Notes under the pieces: model-generated | Seen by the model: only the letters and a program-made list of their open reading frames with translations | Database searches by the model: none | What the model was told of the DNA's origin: nothing | From: Prorocentrum cordatum | Lineage: Eukaryota > Sar > Dinophyceae > Prorocentrales > Prorocentraceae | Assembly (NCBI GenBank): GCA_963575745.1 | Contig: CAUYUJ010014360.1 | Location: 598,879 to 662,878 of the forward strand | Direction: 5' to 3' | DNA: 64,000 nt | Shown here: one piece after another, positions 30,948 through 41,334 of the stretch | How the letters are laid out: each line of letters begins with the position of its first letter | Numbering within the stretch: the stretch's first letter is position 1 | Program-made: the position numbers and the translations under genes

Positions 30948-31763
30948 TTACTGGTACGGATCAAGGAGTGACTGAGACGCGGCCAGGATCGTCCAAAGGC
31001 TCAGCACGGAGACGAATTTGTCCTGACAGCATTGCCGCAGCTTGGGCCTGTGTCCCAGCCGGGATTCAGAGCACTGCGGGTGGGTCAAGACCACCCATGC
31101 CTGGGGCACCGCCGAGGTCAGGAGCAGCGATAAGGGGGAACCATCCCAGGGTGGGAAACCACGCGGCGCAGGAATTCGCAACCGTAATGGAGTATCCTGA
31201 TAACCTTCGCTTGTCATGCAAACTCGGCTTCGAATCTGCCCTCGCGCGACTGCAGCCAGCGCCATAGAAGATGAACAGCTCCTCGCCCTTGTTGACAGGC
31301 CCCCATCCTTACCTGGCCTTCGCCACGAGGGGAGTGCAGTTGTGGTGCGAGAAGGCCTGGGGTCCACGCGAACGCAGGTAACGGCGGCCGTCCCCCACTC
31401 GGGGCATCGGGGGACCAGATATTCCAAGAGGAAGGCGTCGTGCGCAGAATCTGGCAAGTTCGCCATGAAGGGCGGAGGCTGCGGAACATCACGCTGGGAT
31501 CTCTCGGGGAGGGCGTTGGGGCACTCCCGGGGCGCGTGGCGGATGGTGTTCGGCGCGGCGCAATTGTTGTAAACATGCGGCGCGCGGCTGAGCGACTTGT
31601 GTAGACTGCCCGCAGGAGCTTCAGCGCCCACGCAACATCCCCGCGCCCACGGAAGGTCTCGCGGGCCGTGCCCGCCACCAAGGAAGAAGCGGAGGGCGTC
31701 AACGCAGATACTGCGCACTGACGGCGAGGTGGCCGCAACGTGTGCCCGACCAGCATCCTGCAC
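30948..31763 (-). CDS. Hypothetical ORF, 271 codons, unknown
   Basis: An open frame in mostly unique sequence, not in a tandem array. No transmembrane segments or motifs are recognised. A second minus-strand frame is open for 180 codons over the same bases, which lowers confidence that either is coding. Confidence 0.2.
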   Translation of the reverse strand: MQDAGRAHVAATSPSVRSICVDALRFFLGGGHGPRDLPWARGCCVGAEAPAGSLHKSLSRAPHVYNNCAAPNTIRHAPRECPNALPERSQRDVPQPPPFMANLPDSAHDAFLLEYLVPRCPEWGTAAVTCVRVDPRPSRTTTALPSWRRPGKDGGLSTRARSCSSSMALAAVARGQIRSRVCMTSEGYQDTPLRLRIPAPRGFPPWDGSPLSLLLTSAVPQAWVVLTHPQCSESRLGHRPKLRQCCQDKFVSVLSLWTILAASQSLLDPYQ

Positions 31764-31769
31764 AGGGTG

Positions 31770-32685
31770 GCCGAGCCGTCCCCAGGCGGATGGCGTCAGG
31801 GCGCAGGTCCGACGCGTGAAGGGCGCCAGGGAAGCTCAACCGAAGGAAGATTTGGGATGGCACCCGTGAAGTATGTCTGCCGTGTGGGCATTCCCGCGGA
31901 GGCATTCCGCAGTTGTATATACAAGCCCTGCCGCATGAAACACTAAAACCGCTGGTCCTGCGTAGCGTCCGAAGTCCTGGGTAGTCTTCAGCATTGGATA
32001 ACCCATACCCTGCGTGGTGTTTGGGAGACGTTCCACAAGAAATGAATGAAGTTTTGGCAGGTCCTGGGTAGTCTTCAGTACTCGATGAGGCCTCATAGAA
32101 AAGCCTCGAACCCCAACTGTCTTCACGTCAATGTGCGCTTCTGGCGGCCCTGCGCGCTCCAAAGACTTACCGCACAGCTGTTCTGAAAGCCTGAGAACCG
32201 TGATTGTGAGTCTAGGCTCCCAACAATCGGCAAGATGGACCCAGGGGCCCATATTGGCGGCACTGTTGGAGGTCCCTTCCGGCTGTCTTAGGGGCATATG
32301 GACCCAGGGAGTTTGGCTCAAGAGCCCAAACTCGTTCCAAAACAAGTCTGCGCTTGATTATAGCATTCTCACTGCATGCATCGGTCTGAAGAGAGTACAC
32401 GACGGCTCAATAGCCCCTAAGATCTCCCTCGACAGGGGCCCAACGAGCCCACAGTTCGGATGGCCCCGAGGGGGGCCCCACAAGAAAACCTCGAACGGAC
32501 CATCATAAACATGGCTGGGAATCCGTCCACTGCCCTTAGACCCCCAACCGCCATCCCCTAAGAGGACCTCCAGAGGTATCCAACATGTCCCGCCCCAACA
32601 AGGCACCCGAGGCCCCAAGATGCCGCCAAGAGGCCTACAAGTGGACCCCAAGAGGCTCACATCCCAGGAACCTGCACTACTCTTA
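31770..32685. other. No gene seen; a short 21-bp direct repeat
   Basis: GTCCTGGGTAGTCTTCAG occurs near 31,974 and 32,062. Weak CCAAGAGG units appear at 32,560-32,655. The rest is unique. Confidence 0.5.
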
Positions 32686-32689
32686 GGTC

Positions 32690-32833
32690 GGGCATGTCCC
32701 CCTACAGGAGGATTTTAAACGAAAAACGCAAAATGTCCAAAAACACCTTCAGAAACAACCAAAAAAGACTACAAACAACTTCTCTTTACTATGTTTGACT
32801 ACTTTGGAATATTCCTCCTGTAGAGGGACAGGG
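32690..32833. mobile_element. MITE-like element, GGGCCTGTC ends, copy 2
   Basis: Starts GGGCATGTCCCCCTACAGGA and ends TCCTCCTGTAGAGGGACAGG; 18 of 20 arm positions pair. The interior is longer and A-rich compared with copy 1. Both copies follow TTAGGTC. Confidence 0.72.
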
Positions 32834-33099
32834 ACAGACCCCACTTAACACTACTCCCACCCATGTTACCACTGCGCCCTGCACACAAACCCACCCGCGG
32901 TGGCGAGATGAGCCGGCGAGGGCCAGAACCTCGAGTCTCTAATCACAGGGGTGCTGACGGTAGGTCGATCTCGAACTTGGCTCTCAACGCCTCTCCACAG
33001 GACTGCTGGCCCATCCTGCCGGCCTACAATCCCTCACCGCCACGCACGACCCTTCATCGCAAAAGCCGCTCACACTGAAAAGAAACGCGGCCAGGATTG

Positions 33100-33660
33100 C
33101 CAGAGAGTCAGACAGCGCGGTCCAAGACGCCCCAGAAAGGCCCCAGAGGACTCCAGAGGTTGCAAAGATGGCCCAAGAGGGCCCCGAGCTCCGCGGGGCC
33201 TACAGGGCGGTCCAGACATCCGAAGAGGGACCCTCTAGGACCCCCAAGCGGCCCAAATGACAGGAAAACGTGTCTGATGCTGAGGCTGTCCTGCACTGTC
33301 TGGTTCTCAAGCTCTTCGGCGCAAGATGGTTCGACGAGGGCCTAGCAGAGCCTCAAGAACACCCCAAAAGGCCCCAAGAGCGCCACAATATTACCGTAAG
33401 ACGGCCCAGGACGGCCCCAAGAGGGCCCACGACGGGAAGGACCTCTGGGAGGGTCCAGGACGGCCCAAGAGAGTCCCAAGAGGGCCCCGGAGGGCCCCAA
33501 GAGAGGGCCAAGGAGGCTCCCACGACAGCCCAAGAGAGCTCCAAAACAAAGATAGAGAGGGCACCAAGACACCACCAAGACTCTCCACACGAGGGTCCTA
33601 AGAGAGGCCAACGAGGCTCCAGGCCCACAAGGCCCCGAGAGGCGCCAAAACGCAGTTTCG
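33100..33660 (+). repeat. Degenerate CCAAGAGGGCC satellite
   Basis: CCCAAGAGGGCCCC and GGCCCCAAGAG units, diverged. It ends with a decayed module remnant (CTTGCCGGAGGCGTCTTCGCC at about 33,712). Confidence 0.75.
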
Positions 33661-33699
33661 CAAAGGCCCCCCAAAGCGTCCCGTTTTCAGGGAGAGCGG

Positions 33700-34800
33700 G
33701 CTGCAGTGACTTGCCGGAGGCGTCTTCGCCATGGAGCGAACCCCCTCGTTGGCCCCAGTCGCGCCTAGATGTACGAGGAGCGGCCGAGGATAAACCTCAT
33801 GAAGGACCCTAAAAGCCTCGGACCCCTGTTGCCACCGCATCTGAATTCCCTCATTCCGTAAGCTTTAACATCGAGGATTCCATCGGCTTGGGGAGCAAAA
33901 ACAATATCAATGATACGCCGCGGCGGACAATCCATCGCACTGCTGAAGAAGCACTAGGCCGTCGGACAAAAACGAAGGAGTAACACGCTGATGGGCTATT
34001 AACGGCAACGTGGCGTTCGTGTTCCTGTATTAGTACCACCAGTATGAATAGTATCATTAGTAGTATTGCTTATTGTTCGCATGATCGGCATCATTCGCAT
34101 TATAACTACAATTCGCATTACCATCAGCATCGTAAAACTATCTTACGCGTACGACTACTATGACTATCCCTCCCCAACTGCTAGCAGATGCAAGCTGTCC
34201 TGCAGTGTGGCAGCGTGTCCACGTACTGCGCCATGACCACGTGCAACTTCGTGACGTCTAGCGCCAGCACCTCGGGTATAGCGAACCAGACCAATGTGTT
34301 GGGCAAACGCCATTCCCTGAAGGCGAACAAATGGCTCCCGACCCGGACTGGAATCGTTCATGCGCTGGCGCCCTGCATGCATAAAACTACTGCCGATCTG
34401 CATGTTCCGTCGCTGGTATGCCACCGCACGATTGAGCTGAAGACCCACTGGTTACGCAGTCCACTTGAGAATGCCGTATCATATGCGGCCAGCCTGTCCT
34501 CCTGGCCGAGATTTCCCCAGCACGCGTATGCACCACACCAACCAGAATATTAAACTTGTTTACACATATATATATATCTATATACATATGTATATACATG
34601 TGTGTATGAATATGTATGCATCCACCACCGTGCCTCGAGGCACGAGATAGAGCGTCCTCAGGTCCTCGAAGGTTCCTTATTCTCTGTATTCAGGACTGGG
34701 GATTGTAGTATTCGAAGGGCTGGGGGGCCAACTTCTCAAATTTCCGCAGCGTTCCCGCTCGCTCTCGCGCGCTCTTGGGCCCGGTCGGATGGATTTGCCA
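33700..34800. other. No gene seen; AT-richer unique DNA with a short TA/TATG tract
   Basis: GTATTAG/CATTATCG-type AT-rich stretch at 34,020-34,130, and ATATATATCTATATACATA at 34,566-34,605. Confidence 0.5.
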
Positions 34801-35335
34801 AATGCCACAAGACCCCAAGACAGGCCAGGAGGCCCCCAAGAAACGCCCAGGAGGCAGCCCAAGAGCACTCCAAGTTACCCAAGATGGCCCCAAGACGGCC
34901 CAAGAGGCCCCCAACGAGTTGTGCGCGTTCTCGCGTTTTCGGGCTTCCGACGCTCAAAGATGGCCCCAGAAGCCCCCAAGACTACCACAAGAAGGCCCAA
35001 GAGACCCCCAAGAGGGCCCCTAAGACGGTCCAGAAGGACCCCAAAGCAGCCCAAAAGGCGCCCAAGATCGCCAAAGCGGGCCACAAGACGGCCCCAAAAA
35101 GGGCCCAACAGGGGGGGGAACACGAGCCGACAATCCGAGCCTTCCGCCCCAAGAGGCCCCCAGGAGGCCACAGGAGGCCCCAAGAGAGCCCAAGAGGCCC
35201 CCTAGAAGCCCCACGAGGCCCATGTCAAGAGGCCCCCAAACGGCCCCCGAGAGGCCTCAAAAACTGCCTCCAAGAGGCCCCCGTGAGGCCTCCCACGATA
35301 TCCAAACGAACATCCAAGAGGCCTCTAGCCCACAA
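34800..35335 (+). repeat. CCCAAGAGGCCC satellite block
   Basis: 10-12 bp units; a GCTTCCGACGCTCAAAGATGG restart near 34,943 marks a decayed linker cassette. Confidence 0.85.
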
Positions 35336-35340
35336 GCTTC

Positions 35341-35535
35341 TAGCCCACAACCCAGGGACGGTGGCGGGATGGGCCGAATGCCACTAGATCCGCCGCCCCC
35401 TGCTTGCAGGGGTGCACGGCGTGCTGGACGAGCTGTCAGGTTTTGGCTTTGGTTCTTTTTCCAAAAGAACTCCCCAGTGGGCTCCGGCAGAACCCGCCGG
35501 CCACCCGGAAGGTGCTCAACGACCGGAAAAAATCC
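35341..35535 (+). repeat. Hairpin module, distal half only
   Basis: GGTGGCGGGATGGGCCGAA, CCGCCGCCCCCTG, a shortened stem C (CCCCTG-cttg-CAGGGG at about 35,396-35,411) and the perfect D hairpin GTTCTTTT-tcc-AAAAGAAC (35,453-35,471). Confidence 0.8.
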
Positions 35536-35747
35536 TCCAAAAAACGGCCGTTTCGCTCGGGACATCCTCAAATTATCCCGGCAAAGCAACCTAACAGCGA
35601 TGTGTAGAAGCATATCTGAAAGCATTCCCCTTAAGATTCAGATGAAAATCCAGTTGTCGAATTCTGCTGTTCTCGCAGTCGTAGTCGCATTCGCGATGAC
35701 AGTCGCAGCGGCAACGGCAGTCGCAGTCACAGCCTCAGCCTCAGCCT

Positions 35748-36515
35748 GCCTCCTCCTCCTCCTCCTCTTTCTCCTGCTCCTCCTCCTCCTCCTCCTCCTC
35801 CTCCTCCTCTTCCTCCTGCTCGTCCTCGTTCTCGTCCTCCTCGTCTTGCTCGTCCTCCTCCTCCTGGTGCTCTCCTCCTCCTCCTCCTCCTCCTCCTCCT
35901 CCTCCTCCTCCTCCTCCTGGTGGTCCTCGTTCTCCTCCTCCTGGTGCTCTCCCCCCCCCTCCTCCTCCTCGTCCTCCTCCTCCTCCTCCTCGTCCTCCTC
36001 CTCCTCTTCCTCCTCCTCCTCCTCCTCCTCCTCCTCCTGGTAGTCCCCCCTCCTCCTCCTCCTCCTCCTCCTCCTCCTCTTCCTGGTCGTCCTCGTTCTC
36101 GTCCTCCTCGTCTTGCTCGTCCTCCTCCTCCTGGTGTCCTCCTCCTCCTCCTCCTCCTCCTCCTCCTCCTCCTCCTCCTCCTCCTGGTGGTCCTCGTTCT
36201 CCTCCTCCTGGTACTCTCCCCCCCCCTCCTCCTCCTCCTCCTCGTCCTCGTCCTCCTCCTCCTCCTCCTCCTCCTCCTCCTCCTCCTCCTCCTCCTCCTC
36301 CTCCTCCTCCTCCTCCTGGTACTCCTCCCCCTCCCCTCCTCCTCCTCCTCCTCTTCCTGGTCGTCCTCCTCCTCCTGGTCGTCCTCCTCCTCCTGCTCGT
36401 CCTCCTCCTCCTCCTGCTCGTCCTTCTTCTCCTGCTCCTCCTGCTCCTCGTCCTGCTCCTGCTCGTCCTCGTCCTCCTGGTCTTGCTCGTCCTCCTCCTC
36501 GTCGTGCTCTTGCCC
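35748..36515 (+). repeat. 770-bp (TCC)n tract
   Basis: CTCCTCCTC with recurring CTGGTGGTCCTCGTTCTCC, CTGGTGCTCTCCCCCCCCTC and CTGCTCGTC phrases, showing an internal higher-order repeat of about 245-260 bp (compare 35,865-36,060 with 36,130-36,330). Confidence 0.93.
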
Positions 36516-36521
36516 CTGCTG

Positions 36522-36960
36522 AAAATGTGGCCCAGGAATGGGAGTTCTGGGAAGTCGAAGAGCACGAAGTTGCCTACAGTTGGCTACGGGCATTCAAAAT
36601 GTGGCCCGGGAATGGAGTTCTGGGAACTCGAAGAGCACGAAGTGGCCTACAGTTGGCTCCGGGCATTCAAAATGTGGCCCGGGAATGGAGTTCTGGGAAC
36701 TCGAAGAGCACGAAGTGGCCTACAGTTGGCTCCGGGCATCAAAATGTGGCCCGGGAATGGAGTTCTGGGAACTCGAAGAGCACGAAGTGTGTGACTGTTG
36801 CATCCGGTTATTCTAAATGTGGCCCGGGAATGGCGTTCTGGGAACTCGAAGAGCACGAAGTGTGTGACTGTTGCATCCGGTTATTCTAAATGTGGCCCGG
36901 GAATGGCGTTCTGGGATCTCGAAGAGCACGAAGTGTGTGACTGTTGCATCCGGGTATTCA
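36522..36960 (+). repeat. 73-bp tandem repeat, six copies
   Basis: Copies start at 36,522, 36,596, 36,669, 36,741, 36,814 and 36,887, marked by AAAATGTGGCCCGGGAATGG, then GAACTCGAAGAGCACGAAGT. The last three share GTGTGACTGTTGCATCCGG; the first three have GCCTACAGTTGGCTCCGGG, so two sub-types are grouped. Confidence 0.93.
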
Positions 36961-37079
36961 AACGTCCCGACACCCTGCCGCCCGGCAACTCCCCAACACC
37001 TGCCCGGACCCCCCTGTGGAGTGATCTGTGAGCTCTTTTGAGTCAACTAGAAACCTATCAGTCTTCGCTGTTAGGTAAA

Positions 37080-37685
37080 AATCGCGAAGATGGCCCAAGA
37101 TGGCCTCCAAGTCCGCCCGAGATGGTCCAAGACGGCCTCCAAAACGGCCCAAGAGAGTCCAAGACGGCCCAAGACGGCCCAAGAGGCCCCCCAGAGGCCT
37201 CCCAGACGGCCCAAGAGGCCTCCAAGAGGTCCTCCAGGAGAGTCCGAAGAGGCCAAAATCATTGATTTTTCCTTGGTTTTTGAAGGATTCTGGCATTTGC
37301 GCCTTTTCGGCTCTCCGACGGCTCGAGACGGCCCAAGAAGCCCCCAAGATCGCCCAAGAGGCCCCCAAGAGAGCCCCATGATGGCCCAAGTGGCCTCCAA
37401 GATGGCCCCTAGAGGGCCCCAAGAGGGCCCAAGAGGCCTCCAACACGCCCAAGATGGCCTCCCAGACGCCCAAGATGGCCTCCAAGACGGCCCTGGAGCA
37501 TTCCAAGCGGGCCCCAAGTCGGCCCATAGAGGCCCCCCAAACGGCTTCCGACGGCTTCAGACGTGCCAGGAACCCACCAAGATGGCCGAAGTTGGCTCGA
37601 AGCTGGCCCGAGACGGCCCAAAAAGCCCCAAAGATCGCCCAAAGCTTGCCCAAGAGGCCTCCAAGACGGCCAAGATGACCTTCAA
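37080..37685 (+). repeat. CCAAGACGGCC satellite with linker cassette
   Basis: The linker at about 37,225-37,325 has AAAATCATTGATTTTTCC, GGTTTTTGAAGGATT and GGCATTTGCGCCTTTTCGGC. Confidence 0.92.
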
Positions 37686-37960
37686 GATGCCCACGTGTTC
37701 CCCGAAGGCTTTCCAAACCGATTCGGGGAACACGTGGTCCGATAGCTTGGCAGGTCTGGCCTCAACGTTCGGCCACATAGGCGCTTCCAAAAAGGCAGGG
37801 GGCGGCGGTGATTCGCCGTAGGCGTCTTCGATCCGCCGCCCCCTGTCGATTCATCGCAGGGGTGCCTGGCGTGCCAAATTATATGGTTCTTTTTCCAAAA
37901 GAACTCCCCCTGGGGTTTCGGCCCGTCCCGCCGGCCACTTGGAAAGGATCTCAAAACCTG
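37681..37960 (+). repeat. Hairpin module, complete copy with the longest stem A
   Basis: Stem A is 15 bp perfect: CACGTGTTCCCCGAA (37,692-37,706) with TTCGGGGAACACGTG (37,722-37,736); other copies have CACATG and lose one pair. Stem B 37,796-37,808 with 37,833-37,845. Stem C CCCCTG-T-CGA-ttca-TCG-CAGGGG. Stem D perfect. Confidence 0.9.
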
Positions 37961-37974
37961 GTTGCAAAGGTTTT

Positions 37975-38415
37975 CCCTGCTCCAGATGGCTCCAAGACGG
38001 CCCAAGATGGTCTCCAAAGTGCATTCAAGACGGCCAAGATGGCCTCCAAGACGGCGAAGATGGCTCCAAGATGCCTCCCAGACGAGTCAAGATTCATCCA
38101 AGACTGCCTAAGATAGCCTCAAGATGGCCCCAGACGGCCCAAAAGGCCTCCAAGAACGCCCACGACGCGTCGAAGAGGTCCTCCAGGAAGGCCCGCAGAG
38201 GCCAAAATCATTGAATTCCCGTAGGTGTTTTAAGGATTTTGGGATGTGGGCCCCAAGATGCCTCAAAGACGGCCCAAAATGTCCTTAATATGGTCTAAGA
38301 CGGCCCAAAAGGCCCGCAAGAGGCCTCCAAGACGGCCCAAGAGGCCTCCAAGAGGTCCTCCAGGAAGACCCGACGAGGCCAAAATCATTAATCTTCCTTT
38401 GGTTTTTGAACGATG
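37975..38415 (+). repeat. CCAAGACGGCC satellite with two linker cassettes
   Basis: Cassettes at about 38,175-38,250 and 38,355-38,415 (AAAATCATTGAATTCCC and AAAATCATTAATCTTCC). Confidence 0.88.
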
Positions 38416-38423
38416 TTTCCCTA

Positions 38424-38690
38424 CCTAGGCTCTGCCTAGAAGGGTTCTTACTCTCTGGGCTTGAAGGGGCCGGGCAGTGGAAAGTGCCCCAGGCGGTTCC
38501 CCGAGTATCCGCCCCGCGGTTTCCCCAGTTACGTTCCCTTAGCTTAGCGTTGCTTATCTCATCTTACTTTGCTTATTTCACCTTAGCTTAGCTTGGCTTC
38601 ATCTTAGCTCAGGTTTATCTTAGCTTAGTTCAGCGTAGCATGGGTGTAATTCCCGACCTAGGCTCTGCCTAGAGGGTTCGCTTAGCTTAG
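38424..38690 (+). repeat. Twice-occurring CTAGGC-tct-GCCTAG hairpin with GCTTA repeats
   Basis: CCTAGGCTCTGCCTAGAAGG at 38,425 and CCTAGGCTCTGCCTAGAGGG at about 38,660. Between them GCTTAGCTTA-like units begin. Confidence 0.75.
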
Positions 38691-39065
38691 CGTAGCTTAG
38701 CTTAGCATAGCATAGCGCAGCGCTGCATTAGCATAGCATAGCATCGCATACCATAGCCAAGCATAGCACTGTATAGCATAGCATAGCGCAGCATAGCATA
38801 GCATAGCATAGCATGGCATGTCGTGGCATTGCATAGCATAGCATAGCGCAGCTTATCATAGCATAGCATGGCATAGCTTAGAATAACACAGCGCAGCATG
38901 GCATAGCGTAGTTTAGCATAGCATAGCATAGCATAGCATAGCATAACGCAGCATAGCATAGCATAGCATAGCATAGCATAGCATAGCAAAGCAACACATA
39001 GCATAGCATAGCATAGCATAGCGCAGCATATCATGGCATACCATAGTATAGCATGGCATAGCAAC
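38520..39065 (+). repeat. TTAGC then TAGCA pentanucleotide tract
   Basis: CTTAGCTTAG at 38,530-38,705 shifts to GCATAGCATA at 38,705-39,062, with GCGCAG variants. Minus-strand poly-(AMLCY) frames come from the repeat. Confidence 0.95.
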
Positions 39066-39109
39066 TAATGCTGCTTTCCTAGGGGCTCCAACTTCTAGGT
39101 AGGGTCGCA

Positions 39110-39745
39110 CTGGGGTAATGGCATTTGCGCCTTTTCGGCTTTCCGACGGCACAAGACGGCCCAAGAGGCCCCCAAGGTCGCCCCGAGATCGCCCAAGAGG
39201 CCTCCAAGATGGCCCCCTGACGGCCCAAGAGGCCCCTCAAGACGGTCCCAAGAGGGTCCGAAGACGGCTCAAGAGGCCTCCAAGATACCCAAGATGGCCT
39301 CTAAGACGGCTCTGGAGCACCCCAAGAGGGCCCCAAGTCGGCCCAGAAAGGCCCCCCCAAACGGCTTCCAACGGCGTCAGACGGGCCAGGAGCCCACCAA
39401 GATGGCCGAAGGTGGCTCGCAGCTGGCCCGAGACGGCCCAAGAGGCCTCCAAGAGGGCCTCCAGGAAAGCCAGAAGATGCCAAAAAGAGTGATGTTCTGG
39501 TTTTTGACGGAGTTTCACATTTGCTTCGTTTCGGCCTCCTAAAGATCACCCACGGATCACCCAAGAGGCCTCCAAGATGGCCCCAGAACAGCCCAAGAGG
39601 CGCCCAAAACGGCCCCAAGAGGCCCCCAAGACGGTCGAAGAGGCCTCCAAGACGATCAAGATGGCCTCCAAGACGGCCCACGAGCCGTCCAAGATGTCCT
39701 CCAAGAAGGCCCGAAAGGGTCAAAATGGCCTCCAGGCGGCCAAGA
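39110..39745 (+). repeat. CCAAGACGGCC satellite with linker cassettes
   Basis: Begins with the last part of a linker (GGCATTTGCGCCTTTTCGGC, 39,119) with no left half, directly after the pentamer tract. A second linker is at about 39,465-39,545. Confidence 0.9.
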
Positions 39746-40045
39746 TGACCTTCAAGATGTCCACGTGTTCCCCGAAGGCTTTCCAAACCGATTCGGGGAA
39801 CACATGGTCCGATAGCGTGGCAGGTCTGGCCTCAACGTTCGGCCACATAGGCGATTCCACAAAGGCAGGGGGCGGCGGTGATTCGCCGTAGGCGTCTTCG
39901 ATCCGCCGCCCCCTGTTGCTTGCAACAGGGGTGCCTGGCGTGCCGAACAATATGGCTTTTGGTGTTGGCTCTTTTTCCACAAGAACTCCCCCTGGGGCTT
40001 CGGCCCGTCCTGCGGGGGTCCCGGGAGATTCCCGAACATCCATCT
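39735..40045 (+). repeat. Hairpin module, complete copy with altered stem C
   Basis: Stem A 12 bp. Stem B perfect (39,856-39,868 with 39,903-39,915). Stem C is CCCCTGTTG-cttg-CAACAGGGG (39,910-39,931), nine perfect pairs with different bases from the other copies. Stem D is partly lost (CTCTTTTTCCACAAGAAC). Confidence 0.9.
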
Positions 40046-40059
40046 GTCAATGCCTTTGT

Positions 40060-41225
40060 TGCCCCAAGTTGGCCCAAGATGGCCTCCAAGACGGCCAAGA
40101 TGCCTCCAAGACAGCCAAGATGGCCTCAAAGACGGCTACGATGGCTCCAAGGTGCCTCCAAGACGGCACAAGATGGCCTCAAGATGATCTACGACGGCCC
40201 AAGAGGCCCGCAAGAGGCCTCCAAGACGGCCCAAGAGCCCTCCAAGAGGTCCTCCAGGAAGGCCCGACGAGGCCAAAATCATTGATTTTCCTTCGGTTGA
40301 AGGATTTTGGCATTTGCGCCTTTTCTGCTTTCCGACGGCCCAAGACGGCCCAAGAGGCTCCCCAAATCGCCTCAAGATCGCCCAAGAGGCCTCCAAGGGG
40401 GCCCCATGACGGCCCAAGGCGCCCCCAAGACCGCCCCAAGAGGGCCCGAAGACGGCCCAAGAGGCCTCCAAGACGCCCCAGATGGCCTCCAAGACGGCCC
40501 TGGAGCACCAACGTCCACCAACAAATCTTCGGGTCAATGCCTTTCCCGCTCCAAGATGGCCCTAGACTGCCTCCAAGACGGCTCAGGTGGCCCGAGATGA
40601 CCTCCAAATTCGCCCAATACGGTCCAAGACGGCCTCCACGGCGGTCCAGGAGGGTCCAGGATGCCTCCAAGTCGGCCCTAGAAGCCTCCAAGACGGCCCA
40701 AGAGGCCTCCAAGAGGCCTCCAACACAGCCCAAGAGGCCTGCATGAGGTCCTCCAGGAAAGCCCGAGGAGGCCAAAATTATTGATTTTCCTTTGGTATTT
40801 GAAAGTGTTTCAGTCTTTCCTTAGTTTCGGCGTTCCAACGGCCCTAGACGACCCCAGAGGCCCCAAGATCGTCTCAAGATGGCCCTGACGGCTTTCAAAA
40901 CGGCCCCAGGACGACCCCAGAGGTTCTCAAGACGGTCTAAAGAGGCCTCCAAGAAGGTCCAAGGGGCCTCCAAGACGCCCAAGATGGTCTCCAAGACAGC
41001 CCTGGAGCAGCACCCCAAGAGGGCCCCAAGTCGGCCCAGAGAGGCCCCCCAAACAGCTTACGACGGCGTCAGACGGGCCAGGAATGCCCGAAGTCGGCCA
41101 AAGAGGCCCCCGAGAAGCCCCCAAAGGCCCCCAAGAGGCCCAAGGAGGCCCAAGGAGGCCCCCCAGATGCCTCCAAAAGGCTCCCAGGAAGCTCCAAGGA
41201 GGCCCCATCTCTGACCCCAGATGCT
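40060..41225 (+). repeat. CCAAGACGGCC satellite with linker cassettes
   Basis: Cassettes at about 40,255-40,340 and 40,750-40,845. Confidence 0.92.
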
Positions 41226-41236
41226 CCCAAGATGCC

Positions 41237-41325
41237 CCCTCCTCCTCCTCCTCCTCCTCCTCCTCCTCCTCCTCCTCCTCCTCCTCCTCCTCCTCCTCCT
41301 CCTCCTCCTCCTCCTCCTCCTCGTG
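41237..41325 (+). repeat. (TCC)n microsatellite
   Basis: About 30 uninterrupted units between satellite and module. Confidence 0.95.
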
Positions 41326-41334
41326 ATCTTCCCC

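Noticed and set aside
32312-32322. TTTGGCTCAAG resembling the spliced-leader 3' end
   Set aside because: It sits in a local inverted repeat (GTTTGGCTCAAGAGCCCAAAC-like) and no gene follows.
36522-36960. 73-bp direct repeats that might suggest a CRISPR array
   Set aside because: Contiguous tandem units with no spacers.
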